NCBI GenBank assembly: GCA_004292695.1
Contig: RDXV01000027.1
Coordinates: 1-39,565 of the forward strand
Length of the DNA: 39,565 nucleotides
Source: Nostocales cyanobacterium
Lineage (GTDB): Bacteria > Cyanobacteriota > Cyanobacteriia > Cyanobacteriales > Nostocaceae
Direction: 5' to 3'
Shown: positions 1 to 7,928 of the stretch, piece by piece
Position numbering within the stretch: the first letter of the stretch is position 1
Layout of the letters: each line of letters starts with the position of its first letter
The notes under the pieces: generated by a model
What the model saw: only the letters and a program-made list of their open reading frames with translations
Databases searched by the model: none
What the model was told of the DNA's origin: nothing
Program-made: the position numbers and the translations under genes

Positions 1-40
1 CAAGGCAAGAGGCAAAAGGCAAAAGGCAAGAGGGAAGAGA
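1..40. repeat. Short tandem repeat, GGCAAAA/GGCAAGA type
   Basis: The window opens inside an array of 7-bp units (GGCAAGA, GGCAAAA) that degenerates after about 40 bases. It is one of many heptanucleotide arrays here, a class well known in filamentous cyanobacteria. The left edge of the array lies outside the window. The remaining 150 bases before the first gene are AT-rich and show nothing else I can name. Confidence 0.7.
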
Positions 41-197
41 CTTTCAGCGATTTTACATTTTGTTACATACCTTGGTTTTTTCGAGCCGACTTACTTAATC
101 TAGATTTGCTATGGTAAAAAATAAAAATAAAAAAATTAATTAGACAGGATTGAGACAAATTTAAAAGTTACCACTGTAGTCACCCAATATTGGCTTT

Positions 198-1286
198 ATG
201 AACAGAATTGAAGTTGAACAGAGAACTATTTTAATTGGTTTAGCGGGAAGTCATGGTTACGGTTTAAATCGTCCCGATTCTGATTATGATTATCGGGGAG
301 TATTTATTGCTTCTAAAGGTTATTATTTAGGATTTGATCAAATTGAACAAAAAGATACTGGTTGGGATGAACCGGGTATTTTTCCTTTTTTAAATGGGAA
401 TCAAGATACAGTAATTTATGAATTAAGAAAAATCTTAAATTTATTGGCAGGTGCAAACCCTAATGTTTTAGAATTATTGTGGTTGCCTTCATACCCAATT
501 TTAACAGCAGTAGGACAACATTTAATTAATCACAGAAATATTTTTTTAAGTAAAAAGGTGAAACATACTTATTCTGGTTATGCTTTTGCCCAGATCAAAA
601 AAATGGAAACCCATCGCAAATGGTTGTTAAATCCACCCACGAAAAAACCGATTCCTTCAGATTTTGGGATAGAAGAAGAACACCCATTAAGTAAAGATGA
701 ACTCAACGCTTTTTTAGAATATCTATATTTATTAATTCGGGGTAAGATTGAATTTTTAGAAGAAGCAGAACAACTATATAAACTTTTGACGGCAGATATT
801 GATTTTAAGGGAATGTTAAAACAATATACTTTAGCTGATGAAACTTTAGAATATACCCAAATTTTAACAAATAGCCGTAAAGATTTTATTCGGTTACTGC
901 AAAAAAGTCAAAGTTATCAAATAGCACTCAGAGAATGGAAAGCATATCAATCTTGGTTAAAAAATAGAAACCCTGCAAGGGCAGAAATGGAAAGAAAATC
1001 AGGTTATGATTTAAAACATGGGATGCACTGTATTAGACTACTACGCAGTGGGTTAGAAATATTGCAGAAACAAGAAATAATTGTAGATAGAAAAATTGCG
1101 GGTGATGTAGAAGATTTAAGAGCCATTCTTCGTGGTGATTATACTTATGAACAGTTAATGAAAATGGCGGAAGATTTAGTGAAAGAAATGGATAGTGTTT
1201 ATGAAAAATCTACATTAAAATATCAACCAGACCTAGCAGAAATTAATAATTTATGTATAGAATTAGTAGAAACGCAAGGTTGGTAA
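198..1286 (+). CDS. Nucleotidyltransferase (DNA polymerase beta superfamily, RlaP-like)
   Basis: A 362-residue protein that probably transfers a nucleotide to an as yet unknown acceptor. The diagnostic nucleotidyltransferase signature sits at residues 17-34: a Gly-Ser pair (18-19), YGL, then the metal-binding Asp29-x-Asp31 followed by an Arg-Gly. That 'GSxxYG...DxDxRG' pattern is typical of the Pfam PF10127 group, annotated as RNA-repair-pathway or putative nucleotidyltransferase, which tends to be standalone. The rest is helical and charged, as expected for the family, with no membrane segment. The ATG start has no strong Shine-Dalgarno site. It precedes pcxA by 91 bp on the same strand, but a functional link is not evident. 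Family membership is clear; the substrate is unknown. Confidence 0.85.
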   Translation: MNRIEVEQRTILIGLAGSHGYGLNRPDSDYDYRGVFIASKGYYLGFDQIEQKDTGWDEPGIFPFLNGNQDTVIYELRKILNLLAGANPNVLELLWLPSYPILTAVGQHLINHRNIFLSKKVKHTYSGYAFAQIKKMETHRKWLLNPPTKKPIPSDFGIEEEHPLSKDELNAFLEYLYLLIRGKIEFLEEAEQLYKLLTADIDFKGMLKQYTLADETLEYTQILTNSRKDFIRLLQKSQSYQIALREWKAYQSWLKNRNPARAEMERKSGYDLKHGMHCIRLLRSGLEILQKQEIIVDRKIAGDVEDLRAILRGDYTYEQLMKMAEDLVKEMDSVYEKSTLKYQPDLAEINNLCIELVETQGW

Positions 1287-1377
1287 GAAAATCACTTACC
1301 AGTCACCTATAATTAGAAAAGGTGAAATTAAAAATAATCATCATTATCCTTAGTTTCAGGTGTTTTAGGTAGCTTAA

Positions 1378-2637
1378 ATGAAAAGAGAATTATTTAATCA
1401 AAATCCCAAAATCATCAGTACAAAACTGAGCAACAAATGGCAATCATTTAATAGTTGGTTTATGAAAACACCAGAGAGAGCCATTTTAGAAGCATATCAA
1501 GCAGCAGCAGAAATTCAAAAAATTGAAAAGGAACAGTTTAATGGTCAAAAAATTGACCGTGAATTTGCTAATTACAGTGAAAATGTGATGGCATTTTGGG
1601 AAGGTAATTTGAATAGAAATCTTACTTTAATTAAGCTGAGATTAGCGGAGTTTAAAATAGGAATTAAGTTTATTGATACATCAAATAATCAGATTTTAGA
1701 AAAATTGAATTTTATTGATCAGGTGATGTCTAAATATGATCCTGATGTGATCTCAATATCAAATATTAACAAAAATACGAAAGCAGTAGAAAATCATGAT
1801 TCAGATATAGATGATGAAGAGATTTTAAAAGAACCACCCCTCACACAGAAAACAGGTGTATTTCCCGGTTCAATTGGGAGAACATTTAATAGAATTGCCA
1901 GTGATTTTACACCAACAGCAGAAGAAGATTTTGTTAAAAAATATCGAACTTCCAGAAATCGCACCAGACGAGCAATTAAATTTTTATTATTGCTAATTCT
2001 CATACCATTATTAACGCAGCATTTTTCTAAGGAATTATTCATTAAGCCTATTTTTAAGAACTTTATATATGAAGAATCGCGGATTTTTGTAAATGGGGAA
2101 ATGGAGGAAGACGCACTCACGCAGCTAAAAAATTTTGAGAGAGAGTTAAATTTTAAAAGATTATTACATCAAGCTCCTGAACTTTCACCAGAAAATATTG
2201 AAGCGCAAGTAAAAAATAAAGCTCTGGAAATTGCTGAGGAATTTCAAGCTAAAAGTAGTAATGCAATCAGTAATTTATTTGCGGATCTTGTTTCTTTAGT
2301 TGCTTTCGCTTTAGTGATTGTTTTTAGTAAAAAAGATATAGCTTTTCTCCAGTCATTGTTAGATAAAATAGTCTATGGTTTAAGTGATAGTGCTAAAGCA
2401 TTTATCATTATTTTGGTGACAGATATATTTGTAGGTTTCCACTCTCCTCACGGTTGGGAAATTTTGTTAGAAGGTTTAGCGAGTCATTTAGGTTTACCAG
2501 CAAGCAGAAATGCAATTTTTCTATTTATTGCTACCTTTCCAGTAATTTTAAATACGATTTTTAAGTATTGGATTTTCCGTTATTTAAGTCGTTTGTCTCC
2601 TTCTGCGTTAGCAACATTAAAGGAAATGGATGAATAG
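1378..2637 (+). CDS. pcxA: Proton extrusion protein PcxA (CemA family)
   Basis: A 419-residue inner-membrane protein. The family (PcxA/CotA in cyanobacteria, CemA in chloroplasts) is needed for light-dependent Na+-stimulated proton extrusion and indirectly for inorganic carbon uptake. Residues 1-195 form a soluble, charged N-terminal region; four hydrophobic segments follow at about 200-216, 298-316, 338-354 and 376-398. The C-terminal run around residues 383-419, with a Phe-Pro-Val-Ile segment, Lys-Tyr-Trp-Ile-Phe-Arg-Tyr and the ending LSPSALATLKEMDE, is the conserved hallmark of the family. The soluble N-terminal extension is what separates cyanobacterial PcxA from the shorter plastid protein. 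Family assignment is strong; direct proton transport is still debated for the family. Confidence 0.93.
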   Translation: MKRELFNQNPKIISTKLSNKWQSFNSWFMKTPERAILEAYQAAAEIQKIEKEQFNGQKIDREFANYSENVMAFWEGNLNRNLTLIKLRLAEFKIGIKFIDTSNNQILEKLNFIDQVMSKYDPDVISISNINKNTKAVENHDSDIDDEEILKEPPLTQKTGVFPGSIGRTFNRIASDFTPTAEEDFVKKYRTSRNRTRRAIKFLLLLILIPLLTQHFSKELFIKPIFKNFIYEESRIFVNGEMEEDALTQLKNFERELNFKRLLHQAPELSPENIEAQVKNKALEIAEEFQAKSSNAISNLFADLVSLVAFALVIVFSKKDIAFLQSLLDKIVYGLSDSAKAFIIILVTDIFVGFHSPHGWEILLEGLASHLGLPASRNAIFLFIATFPVILNTIFKYWIFRYLSRLSPSALATLKEMDE

Positions 2638-2666
2638 GTAATGGGTAATTGGTAATTGGTAAAGAT
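2638..2666. repeat. Heptamer repeat GGTAATT
   Basis: Just after the pcxA stop codon there are three to four copies of a GGTAATG/GGTAATT unit. It is a short array of the same class as the others in the window. No terminator hairpin is visible between it and the pcxA stop. Confidence 0.6.
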
Positions 2667-2785
2667 ATTTACAAATTGCATATCCTTTACTTATTAACCT
2701 AAACAAGATAAATGATTTAGGGTGACTGTTGACTGTTTATGTTTAGTGCAGAATTTCTATTTATCTGCTATTAATGAAGGTTCAG

Positions 2786-2852
2786 CATTACTTTTATTTT
2801 TTCATTAAAAGTAAATGATGATACAAATGCTAAGAGTATGTGATTTTCACAT
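2786..2852 (+). promoter_or_regulatory. Two inverted repeats upstream of the secreted-protein gene
   Basis: A bulged hairpin pairs CATTACTTTTA (2786-2796) with TAAAAGTAAATG (2806-2817). A perfect 6-bp inverted repeat follows: ATGTGA (2838-2843), TTT spacer, TCACAT (2847-2852), centred about 48 bases before the next start codon. This position suits an operator or a 5' untranslated stem. The spacer is only 3 bp, so it is not a CRP-type site, which needs 6. Function is inferred from position only. Confidence 0.3.
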
Positions 2853-2892
2853 GATAGCATCTAAATCAATTTAGTAGTGTAGTTCCCAGTTA

Positions 2893-4104
2893 ATGATCAT
2901 GAGTATTTTCTTGCAGCGTAAATTCCAAATTTCAGCGGGTATAATTTCCTTTTTGTTAGCAATTTTAGTTCATCAAAACATATCCGTGCAAGCGGAAAGA
3001 ACACACATAAATCCTCAAACAGAAATTTCACAAATTGAAAATAAAACTAAAAATAGTTCTGTTTTTTATTCAGTAGTAGATGAATGGCAGAAATATAAAT
3101 ATAGTGTGAATGGAAAACGGGTTTTACAACCAGTAAAATTGCCAAATGCTAAGGTTAATGTTGTTAACGATAAAGATTTATTGACTGTTCTGAATAACAC
3201 TAGACAATACTTTCGAGATTACCAAAAACAAGATCCTGATATTTCCCGCAATGGACTATTATTAAGTCAAGGTGTCACGGTAGAAGAAGTCCTAAAAACT
3301 TTAGATTTCATGATTACTGTGTTAGAGGAAGATATTAATAATAATCGTCCTACTCGTTTGCAAGATCCTAATTTTATCAATGCTAATTTCCGGGTGATTA
3401 AATGGTCTGCATATAATCCTGATAAACCCACACAAAAACAACTGAGAATTACAAAATATGCGGTGTTTAGTCACACAGGTTCTCGGACTAAGACGGCTAA
3501 ATATAATGTTCCTCTTTATAGTTTAAAAGATGATATAGCTAAAGAGGATAAATTCTACACCAAATATACAAAACAAGATGTTTTATCAGGTATTTATGAA
3601 CCAGGGGGTAAAGAATTTGGGAAAGTAGAACCTTTAGCATATTTAACCCGTGAAGGTTTAGAGTCTGCATTAATGCAGGGGACGATTTTAGTTAACTTTA
3701 CTGATGGTACAAAGACATTTTTTAATGTTGATAGAAACAATGGTATTTCCTTTGTCAAGGGTTTAAATCCACGTTTACAAAAACGCTATTGGTATTTTAG
3801 GAAAGTTGATGACATTAAAGGCTACGGATATAAAATAGATAGTAAGATTTCTATTAAACCAGGGGTAACTTTTGCTGGGGATGTACTCAATATTGGTTTA
3901 GGTAGAATCATTGTCATGGAATATAATCAAGGTGGACAAAAACGCCTACAAATGGGAGTAATTGCAGATACTGGTGGGGCATTTTTACCCAATTTACACC
4001 AATTAGATTACTTAGCAGGAATTTTTAAAGATGAGAAAGAATTTCAGCGATATATCAGAAAATTACCTGAGTATGCGACACCTTACATTTTGGTGAAAAA
4101 GTAG
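2893..4104 (+). CDS. Secreted protein of unknown function with an MltA/3D-like C-terminus
   Basis: A 403-residue protein with a clear signal peptide: a short charged start, a hydrophobic stretch at about 13-27 and a likely cleavage after VQA (about residues 32-34). The mature part is soluble and presumably periplasmic. Near the end (about residues 315-380) it has a glycine-rich strand, then ADTGGAF and a Leu-Asp-Tyr segment, resembling the '3D' double-psi barrel that ends lytic transglycosylase MltA. Middle residues 90-300 do not match a family I know. A role in peptidoglycan turnover is therefore only a guess. A second in-frame ATG at 2899 is an equally possible start. It converges on the cyclase gene with 26 bp between stop codons. 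Confidence 0.75.
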   Translation: MIMSIFLQRKFQISAGIISFLLAILVHQNISVQAERTHINPQTEISQIENKTKNSSVFYSVVDEWQKYKYSVNGKRVLQPVKLPNAKVNVVNDKDLLTVLNNTRQYFRDYQKQDPDISRNGLLLSQGVTVEEVLKTLDFMITVLEEDINNNRPTRLQDPNFINANFRVIKWSAYNPDKPTQKQLRITKYAVFSHTGSRTKTAKYNVPLYSLKDDIAKEDKFYTKYTKQDVLSGIYEPGGKEFGKVEPLAYLTREGLESALMQGTILVNFTDGTKTFFNVDRNNGISFVKGLNPRLQKRYWYFRKVDDIKGYGYKIDSKISIKPGVTFAGDVLNIGLGRIIVMEYNQGGQKRLQMGVIADTGGAFLPNLHQLDYLAGIFKDEKEFQRYIRKLPEYATPYILVKK

Positions 4105-4130
4105 TTTTTAAAGAGTAGTTTTTTAAGTTA

Positions 4131-4799
4131 CTAGAAAAAAGCTATTACTGCTGCGGGTGAACCTGAACCTCCCCGCAGTCTCAGTATCCCAATAACAAGG
4201 GTTATACCTTGGGGTGGGAGTTGATCTAAATTGGTGAGGTTTTCTAAGACAATACGTGGTTTTTCGAGAATTAAACTGTTAGTGGTAAAATTTGTATCCT
4301 GTCCTGAATCTACACCATGAGTATCAATTCCTACTCCTGATATTTTTCTATTTGTGATTAAAAATTGAGTTGCATCTTTGCTAAACCCTGGAAAGTGCAT
4401 ATTTCCGTTTTCATCTTGGTTAAAAAAGGCCTTTTGATCTAGCCATTTGTATTGCCAACCTGTATAAAGTAAAACTGTTGAATTTTGCTGAATAGTTCCA
4501 TTTTCCCTTTCCCAATTCAAGATGTCAGTGATGGTTAACTGATAATCTGGGTTTTCTGTAGCTTGTTTAGTAACATCTATGACTACCGCAGATACTACTA
4601 AGGATGGGGCGGAATATTCATCAATGCTGATACCGTCACCGTGAAAACTACTAGGGGCGTTGATATGAGTGGCACTATGTTCACCTATAGTAAAACTGCG
4701 TAAATAATATCCACTATCTTGGATTTGGGCAACAGTAGTAAATTGTACATTAGGATCTCCTGGCCATTGGGGAATATCTGTGTTAATTATATGACTCAA
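4131..4799 (-). CDS. Cyclase family protein (kynurenine formamidase-like metal hydrolase)
   Basis: At least 222 residues of the cyclase/KynB-like family, metal-dependent hydrolases that open amide or lactone bonds; the substrate here is unknown. Family features are the PQWPGDP segment near the N-terminus, the metal-site region GEHSATHINAPSSFHGDG (about 38-55) with several His, and GIDTHGVDSGQD in the second half. The motif has Asn where KynB has Asp (HxDxPxH becomes HINAPSS), so classical formamidase activity is doubtful. The start is a problem: the first usable codon is TTG at 4799, but the frame stays open to 4860 and encodes residues that look conserved (ending in SYSRVIHLSH), preceded by AGAGGAAA but with no ATG. 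The true start is probably upstream of 4799. Confidence 0.85.
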   Translation of the reverse strand: MSHIINTDIPQWPGDPNVQFTTVAQIQDSGYYLRSFTIGEHSATHINAPSSFHGDGISIDEYSAPSLVVSAVVIDVTKQATENPDYQLTITDILNWERENGTIQQNSTVLLYTGWQYKWLDQKAFFNQDENGNMHFPGFSKDATQFLITNRKISGVGIDTHGVDSGQDTNFTTNSLILEKPRIVLENLTNLDQLPPQGITLVIGILRLRGGSGSPAAVIAFF

Positions 4800-4864
4800 G
4801 TGAATGACACGGGAGTAGGAAATGTGATTTAGTGGTTGGGGTTTGATGGTAAATTTCCTCTATA

Positions 4865-4918
4865 TTTTGTAGTGAGGACTTTAGTCCTCATTTCAGGGCT
4901 GAAGCCCTGACTACGAAA
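4865..4918. repeat. Palindromic repeat element with two nested hairpins
   Basis: A 54-bp element: near-perfect terminal inverted repeats (TTTTGTAGT at the left, ACTACGAAA at the right, one mismatch) enclose two perfect hairpins, TGAGGACT-TT-AGTCCTCA (4873-4890) and CAGGGCT-GA-AGCCCTG (4894-4909). The three-stem layout resembles a small non-autonomous interspersed repeat (REP or MITE-like). It ends right at the broken edge of the TetR remnant. No coding capacity. Confidence 0.75.
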
Positions 4919-5103
4919 TTATTTCCAAAGTAGATCCATTTTTAACATTAACTCACATTATTAGTGTGTGTATTTTTTATTTTGTAGTCCAAGAAAACTG
5001 GAAACATTTGACACCAGAAATAGATCGTCTCAGTCCAGAGATGGTAGAGAAACATACAGAAAATGCGATCAATCTTATTCTAGGTGGTTTGTTAGTTAAA
5101 TGA
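4903..5103 (+). pseudogene. C-terminal remnant of a TetR-family regulator
   Basis: An open frame without a start codon encodes about 66 residues ending at TGA 5101-5103. The peptide contains VDPFLTLTHIISVCIFYFVV, then QENWKHLTPEIDRLSPEMVE and a final helix ending in LGGLLVK. This looks like the last two helices of a TetR/AcrR ligand-binding domain (inferred from memory of the family). The DNA-binding N-terminus is absent: upstream lies the palindromic element and then the oppositely oriented cyclase gene. I therefore read it as a truncated, dead gene rather than a small protein. Confidence 0.55.
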
Positions 5104-5156
5104 GTCAGTGATAAGTGATCATTTATTCAGTGATTAATTGTTATTTTTACTTAATT

Positions 5157-5180
5157 ACCAGTCACCAGTCACCAGTCACC
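5157..5180. repeat. Heptamer repeat CCAGTCA, three copies
   Basis: Three consecutive CCAGTCA units lie about 80 bp before the GTPase gene. The rest of the 4800-5261 interval holds the palindromic element, the TetR remnant and AT-rich DNA; a TATAAC at about 5225 could be a -10 box for the GTPase gene, but no convincing -35 accompanies it. Confidence 0.65.
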
Positions 5181-5261
5181 ATTCCCCTCGTTGCATAAAA
5201 AGTGGAGATTTTCATTTTTTGTGCTATAACCCACACATAAAATGTTAGACAGTAACCATAT

Positions 5262-7820
5262 ATGGAACTAGACAAATTAACCAGGTTTAAAGAGTACGGT
5301 GAGTTTATCCTCCGCAAAATTGACTCTGTACCCCAGCGCCCCTCCCAACAAGAAGATTGGGTGCCAACTAGCCTGGATGAGTGTTTAATGGGTTTACGAG
5401 AGGCTGCACAAAAAACAATAGAATTGGCTACCTCTCCTGTAAAAATTGGCGTGATGGGTGAATTTAGTAGTGGTAAAAGTTTGTTGTTGGGTAGCTTAAT
5501 TGGTTACGCAGATGCTTTACCTGTAAGTGAAAATCCAACGACGGGAAATGTCACTGCGATTCATATTAAACCACAGGATAATTTCGCAACCACAAAGATA
5601 GATAATTATACTGTGGAATATCTATCTCAAGAAGGGGTGAATGAGTGTTTACATTTTATGTTAGCAGAGGCAAACCGTCGCGCCGTGTCCGCAGGTTTAC
5701 CAACTTTACAAGTTGCTAAAATCAAGACTGGTAAAGATATTTCTCTTTGGTGTGAAGAGGCTTGGAACAGTTCTAATAATTTAGAATTACGCTATATTTT
5801 ACGGGAGTTAGTATTATTTTTACGGGCTTATCAAGCCTATGGTGAATCTTTGTGTGGTAAACATTATCACATTGATGCAGCTACCGCCAAAGAAGGCTTG
5901 CAATTGATTGAATTACCAATGGCGATTCAATCTTTAACATTTGCAGATTTACCACCTGCACATATTCGTTTACCGAGTGCGCCCCAGGTGCTACAAACTC
6001 AACTATTACAAAATAGTTTTCCCTTAATTCGTAGAGTTGATATTGAAGTAAAAATATCTAGAGAAATTTGGGATTTAACAGGTGCTGATGAGTTTATTTT
6101 ATTAGATTTTCCCGGTTTAGGTGCGGCTAATTCTGGTGCAAGAGATACATTTTTATCCTTGCGAGAATTGGGACAGGTGCAGACAATTTTGGTGTTATTA
6201 AATGGTAAATCACCGGGAAGTGATCGGGCTAATAGAATATTTACCATGATGCAGCAACAACGCCCAGGACAGGATTTAAAAGATTTAATTTTGGTGGGTG
6301 TGGGACGTTTTGATCAATTACCTTTAGATGGTGAAGGTGGGGAAAGAATTTTAGATTTTTTAATTGAAGATCACCCTAATTCTCAACCTTTGCAAACTGA
6401 TGTAGTGTTTGAGAAATTAAAGGTTTTACAAACTATTATTGATGGTGCAGATGCCTTTACAAATCAAAAAGAAAGAATCGTTTTATTATCCCCATTGTTA
6501 GGGTTAGCGGAATTATCTAAACGTTCTACAAGGGTAAAAGCAGGTTCAGAGGAATTTCTAGCTAATTTAGATTATCCTGACTATTTAGAACGTTCCAAGA
6601 AAATCCAACAAAAATGGGGTAAATTAAGTGAAAAATTATTAGCCCATGAACCGCGTAATTCTCTGGGTAGACAGTTAGGTTATTTTGCCCAAGATGGGGG
6701 AGTTAGTAAACTCAGAGAACTGATTCAAAATCATGTTTCTACTCATGGTTTAAAACAATTATATGAAGATACCCGTAGGGCGGCTGATGTAGTTCATCAA
6801 CAACAGGAACTACTCAAAAATATCATCGCCGAAATTCACGAACAGGGGATACCAGCCGCAGATAGTCCAGCATTTAATGAGTTACGTTTTGCCATTGAAA
6901 GTTTAGATAAAACCTATAGAAACTTTCAGAAAGATTTAGGTAGAGAACCTTTAAAAGATAGGAGAGGTATAGTAGTTAGTGATGTAATTAAGGATGAATT
7001 AACCTACAGAATTCTTAATTGGAATCATTGGACATTATTATTTAACAAATGTCAAAATGGGACAATTAAATTAGCCGAATCTAAAGGTGCAGCGGGTAGA
7101 TTATTTGACCGGGGAAATAGGGTTAATAATTCTATTCCTACCAAGAGTGATGACTTTTACCCAGAATTTGAAAAAACTGTTCAGGAATTAGAAGAGTTTG
7201 CCCGTGATCGCATTCGTCAAGCGGTGATAGATTTGTTGAGTAAATTAGCCCATCAAGTAGTTTTAGAAAGGGAAAAAATTCAGACAATCATTAATTCTGA
7301 TATGGAGGAAGTAATTGAGGATCAATTTGGTGAAGAAGCGGCGGATTTATTTTATAAATTGCTGTTAGGGTGTAACCCAAATGAATGGAAAGAAGCAGTA
7401 ATTTCAGAAATTAAAGAACAGGACAAATCTATCTCTCCAGAAGTAATGTTTCCCCTAGCTAGAAGGGATGAAAAACATAGTATTGGGCAAATATTTGATT
7501 GGTCCCCTGAAAGAAATCAAAATTCATCTCGTAATGCCAATCATCAATTATTTGTTTTAAGGTTAAGAGACGAAATTATGGCTAGTGCTAGTTTACATCT
7601 TGTCCAGTATGTGAGTGAAGTTAATCAACAAGTAAACGCGGAATTAGAAGGAATTTTAGATCAAATTATTCCTAGTTTACAAAATCTTTCCAAGAAAGAA
7701 GAATTACTCAGATATATTGCTGCGGGAGATGCAACTCCAGAACTAGCAATTCCCACCTGGTTAGAAATTCTCAGTGATATTGCAGAAATTAAAGAAAGTG
7801 ATATCTATGAGTATTTTTAG
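5262..7820 (+). CDS. Dynamin-like large GTPase, first gene of a three-gene block
   Basis: An 852-residue protein with a GTPase domain in its first 420 residues. Seen motifs: P-loop GEFSSGKS (66-73), a PTTGNVT switch-I region (92-98), and DFPGLG (282-287) as the G3 motif. The G4 position reads GRFD (348-351) instead of NKxD, so guanine specificity is not assured. The spacing between switch I and G3 is long, with an inserted helical region. The remaining 430 residues are helical and charged, with no membrane segment, as in dynamin-family or SrfC-like proteins. The next gene, an Hsp70-fold ATPase, starts 108 bp downstream on the same strand, so co-expression is likely. I infer a nucleotide-driven remodelling role; SrfC-type 'virulence effector' homology is an alternative label for the same kind of protein. 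Confidence 0.82.
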   Translation: MELDKLTRFKEYGEFILRKIDSVPQRPSQQEDWVPTSLDECLMGLREAAQKTIELATSPVKIGVMGEFSSGKSLLLGSLIGYADALPVSENPTTGNVTAIHIKPQDNFATTKIDNYTVEYLSQEGVNECLHFMLAEANRRAVSAGLPTLQVAKIKTGKDISLWCEEAWNSSNNLELRYILRELVLFLRAYQAYGESLCGKHYHIDAATAKEGLQLIELPMAIQSLTFADLPPAHIRLPSAPQVLQTQLLQNSFPLIRRVDIEVKISREIWDLTGADEFILLDFPGLGAANSGARDTFLSLRELGQVQTILVLLNGKSPGSDRANRIFTMMQQQRPGQDLKDLILVGVGRFDQLPLDGEGGERILDFLIEDHPNSQPLQTDVVFEKLKVLQTIIDGADAFTNQKERIVLLSPLLGLAELSKRSTRVKAGSEEFLANLDYPDYLERSKKIQQKWGKLSEKLLAHEPRNSLGRQLGYFAQDGGVSKLRELIQNHVSTHGLKQLYEDTRRAADVVHQQQELLKNIIAEIHEQGIPAADSPAFNELRFAIESLDKTYRNFQKDLGREPLKDRRGIVVSDVIKDELTYRILNWNHWTLLFNKCQNGTIKLAESKGAAGRLFDRGNRVNNSIPTKSDDFYPEFEKTVQELEEFARDRIRQAVIDLLSKLAHQVVLEREKIQTIINSDMEEVIEDQFGEEAADLFYKLLLGCNPNEWKEAVISEIKEQDKSISPEVMFPLARRDEKHSIGQIFDWSPERNQNSSRNANHQLFVLRLRDEIMASASLHLVQYVSEVNQQVNAELEGILDQIIPSLQNLSKKEELLRYIAAGDATPELAIPTWLEILSDIAEIKESDIYEYF

Positions 7821-7827
7821 GTAAAGA

Positions 7828-7857
7828 AGGGAACAGGGAACAGGGAACAGGGAACAG
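7828..7857. repeat. Heptamer repeat AGGGAAC, four copies
   Basis: Four copies of AGGGAAC directly follow the GTPase stop codon (seven bases after it) and separate that gene from the Hsp70-like gene. The array does not form a terminator. Confidence 0.75.
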
Positions 7858-7887
7858 GTATTAGTATTAGGTTGTTTTCTACATCTA

Positions 7888-7926
7888 CCAATTACGAATT
7901 ACGAATTACAAATTACGAATTACCTA
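7888..7926. repeat. Heptamer repeat TTACGAA directly before a start codon
   Basis: Five TTACGAA/TTACAAA units end three bases before the ATG at 7929. The array is in an open frame with the downstream gene and would encode repeated NYELRIT if an upstream TTG (7872) were used. The array occupies the place where a ribosome binding site is expected and no good Shine-Dalgarno sequence is visible. Confidence 0.75.
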
Positions 7927-7928
7927 TT

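Noticed and set aside
2838-2852. CRP-like palindrome TGTGA...TCACA
   Set aside because: The spacer is 3 bp, not 6, so it does not fit a CRP/NtcA-type site; kept only as an unassigned inverted repeat.
7872-7928. Upstream TTG start for the Hsp70-like gene
   Set aside because: The extra residues are translated tandem repeats with no protein character; ATG 7929 begins a plausible N-terminus.
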